Assembly: GCF_051020975.1 (NCBI RefSeq)
Contig: NW_027478169.1
Span: forward strand, 11,532,001-11,596,000
Length of the DNA: 64,000 nucleotides
From: Osmia lignaria lignaria
Taxonomy: Eukaryota > Arthropoda > Insecta > Hymenoptera > Megachilidae
Direction of reading: 5' to 3'
A program made the position numbers and the translations under genes. The notes under the pieces are model-generated. The model saw only the letters and a program-made list of their open reading frames with translations, was not told the DNA's origin and searched no databases. Shown piece by piece: positions 1 through 10,899 of this stretch (its first letter is position 1; each line of letters begins with the position of its first letter).

Positions 1-156
1 GAAGAAGAAATATCTCGAAATATGTCCGTCAGGCCCCTTCCCTTGAGATATATCTGCAAATATCTCGGAAACGAAGCGAGCTATGGCAAAATGTTAAGAG
101 ACCGTTTTTGTAGAGAATTAAGTTTCCTACTTTTTATGTTCTATGATATTTTTTGA
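1..156. repeat. Partial satellite monomer at left edge
   Basis: This is the 3' half of a monomer, beginning in the GAA/CAA tract and running through the cgagcta block and T-rich end to the next unit's start at 157. The array therefore continues to the left of the window. It carries a private gaccgttttt in place of the usual gacctttttt, a variant also seen near 7184 and 9114. Confidence 0.95.
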
Positions 157-1740
157 TCAGACGCGTAGTTCTCGAGATATATCAAGATATTTAAAAGTTC
201 CGAAGCCGCACCAACATAATAGAGATACAGAAACACCGTGGCCCCTTTCTTTGAGATAACTCCGCACGATTGCGAGCTGCAAATGCCACTTCCAGCTTAG
301 CTGTGCAGAAGAGGAACAACAAGAAGAAGAAATATCTCGGAATATGTCCGTCAGGCCCCTTCCCTTGAGATAAATCTGCAAATATCTCGGAAACGATGCC
401 AGCTATGGGAAAATGTTAAGAAACCTTTTTTGTAGAGAATTAAGTTTCCTACTTTTTATCTTCTATGATATTTTTTGATCAGATGCGTAGTTCTCGAGAT
501 ATATCAAGATATTTAAAAGTTCCGAAGCCGCACCAACATAATAGAGATACAGAAACACCGTGGCCCCTTTCTTTGAGATAACTCTGCACTATTGCGAGCT
601 GTAAATGCCACTTCCAGCTTAGCTGTGCAGAAGAAGAACAACAAGAAGAAGAAATATCTCGAAATATGTCCGTCAGGCCCCTTCCCATGAGATATATCTG
701 CAAATATCTCGGAAACAAAGCGAGCTATGGCAAAATGTTAAGAGACCTTTTTTGTAGAGAATTATGTTTCCTACAATTTATGTTCTATGATATTTTTTGA
801 TCAGAAGCGTAGTTTTCGAGATATATCGAGATATTTAAAAGTTCCGAAGCCGCACCAACATAATAGAGATACAGAAACACCGTGGCCCCTTTCTTTCAGA
901 TAACTATGCACTATTGCGAGCTGCAAATGCCACTTCCAGCTTAGCTGTGCAGAAGAAGAACAACAAGAAGAAGGAATATCTCGAAATATGTCCGTCAGGC
1001 CCCTTACCTTGAGATAAATCTGCAAATATCTCGGAAACGAAGCGAGCTATGGCAAAATGTTAAGAGACCTTTTTTGTAGAGAATTAAGTTTCCTACTTTA
1101 TATCTTCTATGATATTTTCTGACCAGATTCGTAGTTCTCGAGATATATCAAGATATTTAAAAGTTCCGAAGCCGCACCAACATAATAGAGATACAGAAAC
1201 ACCGTGGCCCCTCTCTTTGAGATAACTCTGCACAATTGCGAGCTGCAAATGCCACTTCCAGCTTAGCTGTGCAGAAGAAGAACAACAAGAAGAAGAAATA
1301 TCTCGAAATATGTCCGTCAGGCCCCTTCCCTTGAGATAAATCGGCAAGTATCTCGGAAACGAAGCGAGCTATGGCAAAATGTTAAGAGACCTTTTTTGTA
1401 GAGAATTATGTTTCCTACAATTCATGTTCTATGATATTTTTTGATCAGATGCGTAGTTCTCGAGATATATCAAGATATTTAAAAGTTCCGAAGCCGCACC
1501 AACATAATAGAGATACAGAAACACCGTGGCCCCTCTCTTTGAGATAACTCTGCACTATTGCGAGCTGGAAATGCCACTTCCAGTTTAGCTGTGCAGAAGA
1601 AGAACAACAAGAAGAAGAAATATCTCGAAATATGTCCGTCAGGCCCCTTACCATGAGATAAATCTGCAAATATCCCGGAAACGAAGCGAGCTATGGCAAA
1701 ATGTTAAGAGACCTTTTTTGTAGAGAATTAAGTTTCCTAC
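110..1740. repeat. HOR segment copy 1 (2575-bp shift)
   Basis: Five consecutive monomers (157, 479, 801, 1123, 1445) match, in order, those at 2732-4341. Shared private markers include actccgcacgattgcg, gatgccagctatgggaaaat, gagctgtaaatg followed by cccatgagat or cccttgagat, tttcagataactatgcac and tttctgaccagattcg. Copies differ at scattered sites, for example gctgcaaatg here against gctggaaatg near 2853. Similarity fades before about 110 and after about 1740, so this is an ancient duplicated block with a period of 8 monomers minus 1 bp. Confidence 0.85.
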
Positions 1741-2088
1741 TTTTTATCTTTTATGATATTTTCTGATCAGATTCGTAGTTCTCGAGATATATCAAGATAT
1801 TTAAAAGTTCCGAAGCCGCACCAACATAATAGAGATACAGAAACACCGTGGCCCCTCTCTTTGAGATAACTCTGCACAGTTGCGAGCTGCAAATGCCACT
1901 TCCAGCTTAGCTGTGCAGAAGAAGAACAACAAGAAGAAGAAATATCTCGAAATATGTCCGTCAGGCCCCTTCCCTTGACATAAATCGGCAAGTATCTCGG
2001 AAACGAAGCGAGCTATGGCAAAATGTTAAGAGACCTTTTTTGTAGACAATTATGTTTCCTACAATTTATGTTCTATGATATTTTTTGA

Positions 2089-2313
2089 TCAGATGCGTAG
2101 TTCTCGAGATATATCAAGATATTTAAAAGTTCCGAAGCCGCACCAACATAATAGAGATACAGAAACACCGTGGCCCCTTTCTTTGAGATAACTCTGCACT
2201 ATTGCGAGCTGCAAATGCCACTTCCAGCTTAGCTGTGCAGAAGAAGAACAACAAGAAGAAGAAATATCTCGAAATATGTCCGTCAGGCCCCTTCCCTTGA
2301 GATAAATCTGCAA
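2089..2313 (-). other. Incidental 74-codon minus-strand open frame (exemplar of the recurrent frame; not a gene)
   Basis: Most monomers contain this frame, ending at TGA at the unit start. Its product would be Ser/Cys-rich in the middle (SSSCCSSSAQL), followed by WKWHLQLAIVQSYLKERG. The start codon is TTG, not ATG, and most copies have no Met codon at all; a few have an internal ATG from the gacatatctcg variant. At least 12 of 198 units break the frame: nine catcaa units by TGA, 53598 by TAA, 56174 by TAG and 4342 by frameshift. Amino-acid replacing variants are frequent. I see no promoter, splice context or conserved domain. The open frame is best explained by copying of one ancestral unit. 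Confidence 0.8.
2239..2263. repeat. GAA/CAA polypurine-like tract inside each monomer (exemplar)
   Basis: Unit positions 151-175 hold a trinucleotide-rich run, agaagaagaacaacaag followed by aagaagaa. Every monomer has it. It is the most simple-sequence part of the unit and varies in situ: gaggaacaac, gaacaagaag, gaacatcaag, gaacaagaac and the two 3-bp contractions near 37656 and 42161. Read on the minus strand it gives the Ser/Cys-rich stretch of the incidental open frame. It may have arisen as a short trinucleotide expansion within the ancestral unit. Confidence 0.8.
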
Positions 2314-2410
2314 ATATCTCGGAAACGAAGCGAGCTATGGCAAAATGTTAAGAGACCTTATGTGTAGAGAATTAAGTTTCCTACTTTTTATGTTCTATGG
2401 TATTTTTTGA

Positions 2411-2731
2411 TCAGATGCGTAGTTCTCGAGATATATCAAGATATTTAAAAGTTCCGAAGCCGCACCAACATATTAGAGATACAGAAACACCGTGGCCCCT
2501 CTCTTTGAGATAACTCTGCACTATTGCGAGCTGGAAATGCCACTTCCAGTTTAGCTGTGCAGAAGAAGAACAACAAGAAGAAGAAATATCTCGAAATATG
2601 TCCGTTAGGCCCCTTCCCTTGAGATAAATCTGCAAATATCTCGGAAACGAAGCGAGCTATGGCAAAATGTTAACAGACTTTTTTGTAGAGAATTAAGTTT
2701 CCTACTTTTTATGTTCTATGATATTTTTTGA
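2411..2731. repeat. 321-bp monomer (1-bp deletion)
   Basis: The deletion lies near 2670-2677, where the array normally reads aagagaccttttttgtag and this unit reads aacagacttttttgtag. It shifts the phase of the following units by one base. Confidence 0.85.
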
Positions 2732-4315
2732 TCAGACGCGTAGTTCTCGAGATATATCAAGATATTTAAAAGTTCCGAAGCCGCACCAACATAATAGAGA
2801 TACAGAAACACCGTGGCCCCTTTCTTTGAGATAACTCCGCACGATTGCGAGCTGGAAATGCCACTTCCAGCTTAGCTGTGCAGAAGAGGAACAACAAGAA
2901 GAAGAAATATCTCGGAATATGTCCGTCAGGCCCCTTCCCTTGAGATAAATCTGCAAATATCTCGGAAACGATGCCAGCTATGGGAAAATGTTAAGAAACC
3001 TTTTTTGTAGAGAATTAAGTTTCCTACTTTTTATCTTCTATGATATTTTTTGATCAGATGCGTAGTTCTCGAGATATATCAAGATATTTAAAAGTTCCGA
3101 AGCCGCACCAACATAATAGAGATACAGAAACACCGTGGCCCCTTTCTTTGAGATAACTCTGCACTATTGCGAGCTGTAAATGCCACTTCCAGCTTAGCTG
3201 TGCAGAAGAAGAACAACAAGAAGAAGAAATATCTCGAAATATGTCCGTCAGGCCCCTTCCCTTGAGATATATCTGCAAATATCTCGGAAACAAAGCGAGC
3301 TATGGCAAAATGTTAAGAGACCTTTTTTGTAGAGAATTATGTTTCCTACAATTTATGTTCTATGATATTTTTTGATCAGAAGCGTAGTTTTCGAGATATA
3401 TCGAGATATTTAAAAGTTCCGAAGCCGCACCAACATAATAGAGATACAGAAACACCGTGGCCCCTTTCTTTCAGATAACTATGCACTATTGCGAGCTGCA
3501 AATGCCACTTCCAGCTTAGCTGTGCAGAAGAAGAACAACAAGAAGAAGGAATATCTCGAAATATGACCGTCAGGCCCCTTACCTTGAGATAAATCTCCAA
3601 ATATCTCGGAAACGAAGCGAGCTATGGCAAAATGTTAAGAGACCTTTTTTGTAGAGAATTAAGTTTCCTACTTTATATCTTCTATGATATTTTCTGACCA
3701 GATTCGTAGTTCTCGAGATATATCAAGATATTTAAAAGTTCCGAAGCCGCACCAACATAATAGAGATACAGAAACACCGTGGCCCCTCCCTTTGAGATAA
3801 CTCTGCACAATAGCGAGCTGCAAATGCCACTTCCAGCTTAGCTGTGCAGAAGAAGAACAACAAGAAGAAGAAATATCTCGAAATATGTCCGTCAGGCCCC
3901 TTCCCTTGAGATAAATCGGCAAGTATCTCGGAAACGAAGCGAGCTATGGCAAAATGTTGAGAGACCTTTTTTGTAGAGAATTATGTTTCCTACAATTCAT
4001 GTTCTATGATATTTTTTGATCAGATGCGTAGTTCTCGAGATATATCAAGATATTTAAAAGTTCCGAAGCCGCACCAACATAATAGAGATACAGAAACACC
4101 GTGGCCCCTCTCTTTGAGATAACTCTGCACTATTGCGAGCTGGAAATGCCACTTCCAGTTTAGCTGTGCAGAAGAAGAACAACAAGAAGAAGAAATATCT
4201 CGAAATATGTCCGTCAGGCCCCTTACCATGAGATAAATCTGCAAATATCTCGGAAACCAAGCGAGCTATGGCAAAATGTTAAGAGACCTTTTTTGTAGAG
4301 AATTAAGTTTCCTAC
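2685..4315. repeat. HOR segment copy 2 (2575-bp shift)
   Basis: Second copy of the block at 110-1740, with the same monomer order. Private changes include atatgaccgtcagg near 3561, acaatagcgagc near 3807 and cggaaaccaagcg near 4251. Beyond 4315 the following monomer is a different variant from the one after 1740. The shift is 2575 rather than 2576 because the unit starting at 2411 lost one base. Confidence 0.85.
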
Positions 4316-4341
4316 TTTTTATGTTCTATGATATTTTTTGA

Positions 4342-4662
4342 TCAGATGCGTAGTTCTCGAGATATATCAAGATATTTAAAAGCTCCGAAGCTGCACCAAC
4401 ATAATAGAGGTACAGAAACACCGTGGCCCCTTTCTTTGAGATAACTCTGCACTATTGCGAGCTGCAAATGCCACTTCCAGCTTAGCTGTGCAGAAGAAGA
4501 ACAACAAGAAGAAGAAATATCTCGAAATATGTCCGTCGGCCCCTTCCCTTGAGATAAATCTGCAAATATCTCGGAAACGAAGCGAGCTATGGCAAAATGT
4601 TAAGAGACCTTTTTTGTAGAGAATTCAGTTTCCTACTTTTTATGTTCTATGATATTTTTCGA
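4342..4662. repeat. 321-bp monomer (1-bp deletion, minus-strand frame broken)
   Basis: Near 4537 the unit reads gtccgtcggcccc instead of gtccgtcaggcccc. The loss frameshifts the minus-strand open frame that most monomers share, and no full-length equivalent remains. The unit also carries aaaagctccgaagctgc and atagaggtac; the latter recurs in the next unit and near 15031 and 17285. Confidence 0.85.
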
Positions 4663-5838
4663 TCAGAGGCGTAGTTCTCGAGATATCTCAAGATATTTAA
4701 AAGTTCCGAAGCCGCACCAACATAATAGAGGTACAGAAACACCGTGGCCCCTTTCTTTGATATAACTCTGCACTATTGCGAGCTGCAAATGCCACTTCCA
4801 GCTTAGCTGTGCAGAAGAAGAACAACAAGAATAAGAAATATTTCGAAATATGTCCGTCAGGCCCCTTCCCTTGAGATAAATCTGCAAATATCTCGGAAAC
4901 GAAGCGAGCTACGGCAAAATGTTAAGAGACCTTTTTTGTAGAGAATTAAGTTTCCTACTTTTTATGTTCTATGATATTTTTCGATCAGAGGCGTAGTTCT
5001 CGAGATATATCAAGATATTTAAAAGTTCCGAAGCCGCACCAACATAATAGAGATACAGAAACACCGTGGCCCCTTTCTTTGAGATAACTCTGCACGATTG
5101 CGAGCTGGAAATGCCACTTCCAGCTTAGCTGTGCAGAAGAGGAACAACAAGAAGAAGAAATATCTCGGAATATGTCCGTTAGGCCCCTTCCCTTGAGATA
5201 TATCTGCAAATATCTCGGAAACGAAGCGAGCTATGGCAAAATGTTAAGAGACCTTTTTTGTAGAGAATTAAGTTTCCTACTTTTTATCTTCTATGATATT
5301 TTCTGACCAGATTCGTAGTTCTCGAGATATATCAAGATATTTAAAAGTTCCGAAGCCGCACCAACATAATAGAGATACAGAAACACCGTGGCCCCTCTCT
5401 TTGAGATAACTCTGCACAATTGCGAGCTGCAAATGCCACTTCCAGCTTAGCTGTGCAGAAGAAGAACAACAAGAAGAAGAAATATCTCGAAATATGTCCG
5501 TCAGGCCCCTTCCCTTGAGATAAATCGGCAAGTATCTCGGAAACGAAGCGAGCTATGGCAAAATGCTAAGAGACCTTTTTTGTAGAGAATTATGTTTCCT
5601 ACAATCCATGTTCTATGATATTTTTTGATCAGATGCGTAGTTCTCGAGATATATCAAGATATTTAAAAGTTCCGAAGCCGCACCAACATAATAGAGATAC
5701 AAAAACACCGTGGCCCCTTTCTTTGAGATAACTCTGCACTATTGCGAGCTGCAAATGCCACTTCCAGCTTAGCTGTGCAGAAGAAGAACAACAAGAAGAA
5801 GAAATATCTCGAAATATGTCCGTCAGGCCCCTTCCCTT

Positions 5839-5860
5839 GAGATATATCTGCAAATATCTC
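5839..5860. repeat. Short perfect hairpin in units with the 'atatctgc' variant (exemplar)
   Basis: GAGATAT (5839-5845) pairs perfectly with ATATCTC (5854-5860) across an 8-nt loop. The stem exists only in units with gagatatatc at this place; units with gagataaatc lose stem pairs. Related modules recur in the unit: cgagatatatc at unit positions 17-27 is nearly the reverse complement of aaatatctcgaaatat at 174-189, and the 10-mer aaatatctcg is repeated at 174-183 and 224-233. This suggests growth of the monomer from shorter AT-rich modules. No function is shown. Confidence 0.65.
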
Positions 5861-5950
5861 GGAAACGAAGCGAGCTATGGCAAAATGTTAAGAGACCTTT
5901 TTTGTAGAGAATTATGTTTCCTACAATTTATGTTCTATGATATTTTTTGA

Positions 5951-6272
5951 TCAGAAGCGTAGTTTTCGAGATATATCGAGATATTTAAAAGTTCCGAAGC
6001 CGCACCAACATAATAGAGATACAGAAACACCGTGGCCCCTTTCTTTGAGATAACTCTGCACTAGTGCGAGCCGCAAATGCCACTTCCAGCTTAGCTGTGC
6101 AGAAGAAGAACAACAAGAAGAAGAAATATCTCGAAATATGTCCGTCAGGCCCCTTCCCTTGAGATAAATCTGCAAATATCTCGGAAACGAAGCGAGCTAT
6201 GGCAAAATGTTAAGAGACCTTTTTTGTAGAGAATTAAGTTTCCTACTTTTCATGTTCTATGATATTTTTTGA
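5951..6272. repeat. Exemplar satellite monomer, family B
   Basis: Family B differs from A by a linked block spanning the unit boundary: aattatgtttcctacaattt before the start, tcagaagcg at the start, ttttcgag (the CTCGAG hexamer is lost) and atatcgagat instead of atatcaagat. Many B units also carry ctagtgcgagccgc in mid-unit, as here. A and B alternate in parts of the array, which gives a 644-bp dimeric period. Linkage is not complete: hybrid units occur, for example at 14642, 15930 and 37823. Confidence 0.85.
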
Positions 6273-6593
6273 TCAGATGCGTAGTTCTCGTATATATCAA
6301 GATATTTAAAAGTTCCGAAGCCGCACCAACATAATAGAGATACAGAAACACCGTGGCCCCTTTCTTTGAGATAACTCTGCACTATTGCGAGCTGTAAATG
6401 CCACTTCCAGCTTAGCTGTGCAGAAGAAGAACAACAAGAAGAAGAAATATCTCGAAATATGTCCGTCAGGCCACTTCCCTTGAGATAAATCTGCAAATAT
6501 CTCGGAAACGAAGCGAGCTATGGCAAAATGTTAAGAGACCTTTTTTGTAGAGAATTAAGTTTCCTACTTTTTATGTTCGATGATATTTTTTGA
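6273..6593. repeat. 321-bp monomer with 'tcgtatatatc' deletion variant
   Basis: The usual ttctcgagatatatc reads ttctcgtatatatc near 6290, one base shorter, which also destroys the CTCGAG hexamer. The same derived change is in the units at 7882 and 11101. The three are copies of one mutated ancestor spread by array rearrangement. Confidence 0.85.
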
Positions 6594-7407
6594 TCAGATG
6601 CGTAGTTCTCGAGATATATCAAGATATTTAAAAGTTCCGAAGCCGCACCAACATAATAGAGATACAGAAACACCGTGGCCCCTTTCTTTGAGATAACTCT
6701 GCACTATTGCGAGCTGCAAATGCCACTTCCAGCTTAGCTGTGCAGAGGAAGAACAACAAGAAGAAGAAATATCTCGAAATATGTCCGTCAGGCCAGTTCC
6801 TTTGAGCTGAATCTGCAAATATCTCGTAAACGAAGCGAGCTATGGCAAAATATTAAGAGACGTTTTTTGTAGAGAATTATGTTTCCTACAATTTATGTTC
6901 TATGATATTTTTTGATCAGAAGCGTAGTTTTCGAGATATATCGAGATATTTAAAAGTTCCGAAGACGCACCAACATAATAGAGATACAGAAACACCGTGG
7001 CCCCTTTCTTTGAGATAACTGTGCACCAGTGCGAGCCGCAAATGCCACTTCCAGCTTAGCTGTGCAGAAGAAGAACAACAAGAAGAAGAAATATCTCGAA
7101 ATATGTCCGTCAGGCCCCTTCCCTTGAGATATATCTGCAAATATCTCGGAAACGAAGCGAGCTATGGCAAAATGTTAAGAGACCGTTTTTGTAGAGAATT
7201 ATGTTTCCTACTTTTTATGTTCTATGATATTTTTTGATCAGACGCGTAGTTCTCGAGATATATCAAGATATTTAAAAGTTCCGAAGCCGCACCAACATAA
7301 TAGAGATACAAAAACACCGTGGCCCCTTTCTTTGAGATAACTCTGCACTATTGCGAGCTGCAAATGCCACTTCCAGCTTAGCTGTGCAGAAGAAGAACAA
7401 CAAGAAG
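6395..7407. repeat. Duplicated segment, copy 1 (1931-bp shift)
   Basis: About 1.0 kb here matches 8326-9338 with no differences noticed by eye. Shared markers are ccacttcccttgag, gttcgatgat, the ccagttcctttgagctga block, ctcgtaaacgaag, atattaagagacg, gaagacgcacc, actgtgcaccag and gaccgtttttg. The left limit is gctgtaaatg against gctgcaaatg. The right limit is gaagtaggaat against gaagaagaaat. Confidence 0.85.
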
Positions 7408-7680
7408 TAGGAATATCTCGAAATATGTCCGTCAGGCCCCTTCCCTTGAGATAAATCTGCCAATATCTCGGAAACGAAGAGAGCTATGGCAAAATGTTAA
7501 GAAACCTTTTTTGTAGAGAATTAAGTTTCCTACTTTTTATGTTCTATGATATTTTTTGACCAGATGCGTAGTTCTCGAGATATATCAAGATATTTAAAAG
7601 TTCCGAAGCCGCACCAACATAATAGGGATACAGAAACACCGTGGCCCCTTTCTTTGAGATAACTCTGCACTAGTGCGAGA

Positions 7681-9062
7681 CGCAAATGCCACTTCCAGCT
7701 TAGCTGTGCAGAAGAAGAACAACAAGAAGAAGAAATATCTCGAAATATGTCCGTCAGGCCCCTTCCCTTGAGATAAATCTGCAAATATCTCGGAAACGAA
7801 GCGAGCTATGGCAAAATGTTAAGAGACCTTTTTTGTAGAGAATTAAGTTTCCTACTTTTCATGTTCTATGATATTTTTTGATCAGGTGCGTAGTTCTCGT
7901 ATATATCAAGATATTTAAAAGTTCCGAAGCCGCACCAACATAATAGAGATACAGAAACACCGTGGCCCCTTTCTTTGAGATAACTCTGCACTATTGCGAG
8001 CTGTAAATGCCACTTCCAGCTTAGCTGTGCAGAAGAAGAACAACAAGAAGAAGAAATATCTCGAAATATGTCCGTCAGGCCCCTTCCCTTGAGATAAATC
8101 TGCAAATATCTCGGAAACGAAGCGAGCTATGGCAAAATGTTTAGAGCCCTTTTTTGTAGAGAATTATGTTTCCTACAATTTATGTTGTATGATATTTTTT
8201 GATCGGAAGCGTAGTTTTCGAGATATATCGAGATATTTAAAAGTTCCGAAGCCGCACCAACATAATAGAGATACAGAAACACCGTGGCCCCTTTCTTTGG
8301 GATAACTCTGCACTATTGCGAGCTGCAAATGCCACTTCCAGCTTAGCTGTGCAGAAGAAGAACAACAAGAAGAAGAAATATCTCGAAATATGTCCGTCAG
8401 GCCACTTCCCTTGAGATAAATCTGCAAATATCTCGGAAACGAAGCGAGCTATGGCAAAATGTTAAGAGACCTTTTTTGTAGAGAATTAAGTTTCCTACTT
8501 TTTATGTTCGATGATATTTTTTGATCAGATGCGTAGTTCTCGAGATATATCAAGATATTTAAAAGTTCCGAAGCCGCACCAACATAATAGAGATACAGAA
8601 ACACCGTGGCCCCTTTCTTTGAGATAACTCTGCACTATTGCGAGCTGCAAATGCCACTTCCAGCTTAGCTGTGCAGAGGAAGAACAACAAGAAGAAGAAA
8701 TATCTCGAAATATGTCCGTCAGGCCAGTTCCTTTGAGCTGAATCTGCAAATATCTCGTAAACGAAGCGAGCTATGGCAAAATATTAAGAGACGTTTTTTG
8801 TAGAGAATTATGTTTCCTACAATTTATGTTCTATGATATTTTTTGATCAGAAGCGTAGTTTTCGAGATATATCGAGATATTTAAAAGTTCCGAAGACGCA
8901 CCAACATAATAGAGATACAGAAACACCGTGGCCCCTTTCTTTGAGATAACTGTGCACCAGTGCGAGCCGCAAATGCCACTTCCAGCTTAGCTGTGCAGAA
9001 GAAGAACAACAAGAAGAAGAAATATCTCGAAATATGTCCGTCAGGCCCCTTCCCTTGAGATA
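7681..9062. repeat. Duplicated segment, copy 1 (3219-bp shift)
   Basis: About 1.38 kb matches 10900-12281 with no differences noticed by eye. It begins just right of gagacgc (gagccgc in the other copy) and ends at gagatatatc (gagataaatc in the other copy). It includes the 321-bp unit at 7882 and the unit at 8203 with gatcggaagcg and tttgggataac. Confidence 0.85.
7882..8202. repeat. 321-bp monomer, second 'tcgtatatatc' copy
   Basis: It shares the 1-bp-shorter ttctcgtatatatc with units 6273 and 11101, and shares tcaggtgcg and tttagagcccttttttg specifically with 11101. It belongs to the segment copied at 10900-12281. Confidence 0.85.
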
Positions 9063-9338
9063 TATCTGCAAATATCTCGGAAACGAAGCGAGCTATGGCA
9101 AAATGTTAAGAGACCGTTTTTGTAGAGAATTATGTTTCCTACTTTTTATGTTCTATGATATTTTTTGATCAGACGCGTAGTTCTCGAGATATATCAAGAT
9201 ATTTAAAAGTTCCGAAGCCGCACCAACATAATAGAGATACAAAAACACCGTGGCCCCTTTCTTTGAGATAACTCTGCACTATTGCGAGCTGCAAATGCCA
9301 CTTCCAGCTTAGCTGTGCAGAAGAAGAACAACAAGAAG
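8326..9338. repeat. Duplicated segment, copy 2 (1931-bp shift)
   Basis: Second copy of 6395-7407. Its left three quarters occur a third time at about 11545-12281 as part of the larger copy of 7681-9062. One group of linked private variants is thus present three times within 6 kb. Confidence 0.85.
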
Positions 9339-10012
9339 AAGAAATATCTCGAAATATGTCCGTCAGGCCCCTTCCCTTGAGATAAATCTGCAAATATCTC
9401 GGAAACGAAGCGAGCTATGGCAAAATGTTTCGAGACCTTTCTTGTGGAGAATTAAGTTTCCTACTTTTTATGTAGTATGATATTTTTTGATCAGATGCGT
9501 AGTTCTCGAGATATATCAAGATATTTAAAAGTTCCGAAGCCGCACCAACATAATAGAGATACAGAAACACCGTGGCCCCTTTCTTTGGGATAACTCTGCA
9601 CTATTGCGAGCTGCAAATGCCACTTCCAGCTTAGCTGTGCAGAACAAGAACAACAAGAAGAAGAAATATCTCGAAATATGTCCGTCAGACCCCTTCCCTT
9701 GAGATGAATCTGCAAATATCTCGGAAACGAAGCGAGCTATGGCAAAATGTTAAGAGACCTTTTTTGTAGAGAATAATGTTTCCTACAATTTACGTTCTAT
9801 GATATTTTTTGATCAGAAGCGTAGTTTTCGAGATATATCGAGATATTTAAAAGTTCCGAAGCCGCACCAACATAATAGAGATACAGAAACACCGTGGCCC
9901 CTTTCTTTGAGATAACTCTGCACTATTGCGACCTGCAAATGCCACTTCCAGCTCAGCTGTGCAGAAGAAGAACAACAAGAAGAAGAAATATCTCGAAATA
10001 CGTCCGTCAGCC

Positions 10013-10811
10013 CCCTTCCCTTGAGATAAATCTGCAAATATCTCGGAAACGAAGCGAGCTATGGCAAAATGTTAAGAGACCTTTTTTGTAGAGAATTAAG
10101 TTTCCTACTTTTTATGTTCTATGATATTTTTTGATCAGATGCGTAGTTCTCGAGATATATCAAGATATTTAAAAGTTCCGAAACCGCACCAACATAATAG
10201 AGATACAGAAACACCGTGGCCCCTTTCTTTGAGATAACTCTGCACTATTGCGAGCTGGAAATGCCACTTCCAGTTTAGCTGTGCAGAAGAAGAACAAGAA
10301 GAAGAAGAAATATCTCGAAATATGTCCGTCAGGCCAGTTCCTTTGAGCTGAATCTGCAAATATCTCGGAAACGAAGCGAGCTATGGCAAAATCTTAAGAG
10401 ACCTTTTTTGTAGAGAATTAAGTTTCCTACTTTTTATGTTCTATGATATTTTTTGATCAGATGCGTAGTTCTCGAGATATATCAAGATATTTAAAAGTTC
10501 CGAAGCCGCACCAACATAATAGAGATACAGAAACACCGTGGCCCCTTTCTTTGAGATAACTCTGCACTATTGCGAGCTGGAAATGCCACTTCCAGTTTAG
10601 CTGTGCAGAAGAAGAACAACAAGAAGAAGAAATATCTCGAAATATGTCCGTTAGGCCCCTTCCCTTCAGATAAATCTGCAAATATCTCGGAAACGAAGCG
10701 AGCTATGGCAAAATGTTAAGAGACCTTTTTTGTAGAGAATTAAGTTTCCTACTTTTCATGTTCTATGATATTTTTTGATCAGATGCGTAGTTCTCGAGAT
10801 ATATCAAGATA
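10013..10811. repeat. Duplicated segment, copy 1 (2253-bp shift)
   Basis: About 0.8 kb matches 12266-13064. Shared private markers are cgaaaccgcacc, gaacaagaagaagaag, caaaatcttaagag, ccgttaggcccc with cttcagataaatc, and cttttcatgttc. The left limit is set by gtcagccccc, private to this copy. The right limit is the private gataattaaaag near 10812. Confidence 0.85.
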
Positions 10812-10899
10812 ATTAAAAGTTCCGAAGCCGCACCAACATAATAGAGATACAGAAACACCGTGGCCCCTTTCTTTGAGATAACTCTGCACTAGTGCGAGC

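Larger units (their letters stand above)
2089..2410. repeat. Exemplar satellite monomer, family A
   Basis: This 322-bp unit is close to the commonest form. Family A is defined by tcagatgcg at the start, ttctcgagatatatcaag (with a CTCGAG hexamer) at unit positions 13-30, and usually aattaagtttcctacttttt just before the unit start. It has 128 G+C in 322 bp. The 11 CpGs compare with about 12 expected from base composition, so there is no CpG depletion. Private changes here are cttatgtgt in place of the T6 run and ctatggtat near the end. The unit contains the GAA/CAA tract at positions 151-173 and AT-rich GAGATAT/ATATCTC modules at about 17-36, 174-189 and 211-233. Confidence 0.9.

Noticed and set aside
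2357..2366. Pol III terminators or promoter (T6 runs; gttccgaagcc resembling a B box)
   Set aside because: Two T6 runs per unit are simply AT-rich sequence. The supposed B box has an extra base and there is no A box at a suitable distance. In this unit the first T6 run is even mutated.
2089..2410. CENP-B-like box in the monomer
   Set aside because: I compared the unit by eye with the mammalian pattern (TTCG, then A, then CGGG at fixed spacing). The nearest stretch, cttcggaac on the minus strand, lacks the required A and CGGG.
2089..2410. The 322-bp unit as a dimer of about 161 bp
   Set aside because: Apart from a short ctcg-plus-AT match at an offset of about 165 bp, the two halves do not align by eye.
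9894..10091. Plus-strand 65-codon frames (also at 15367, 16011, 17621, 25349, 37263, 40802, 41768, 44985, 50137, 51747, 61407)
   Set aside because: They start at GTG, overlap the minus-strand frame, and appear only where single substitutions (gcgacctg with gctcagctg, or cttacctg with cgttgag) remove stops in particular monomer variants.
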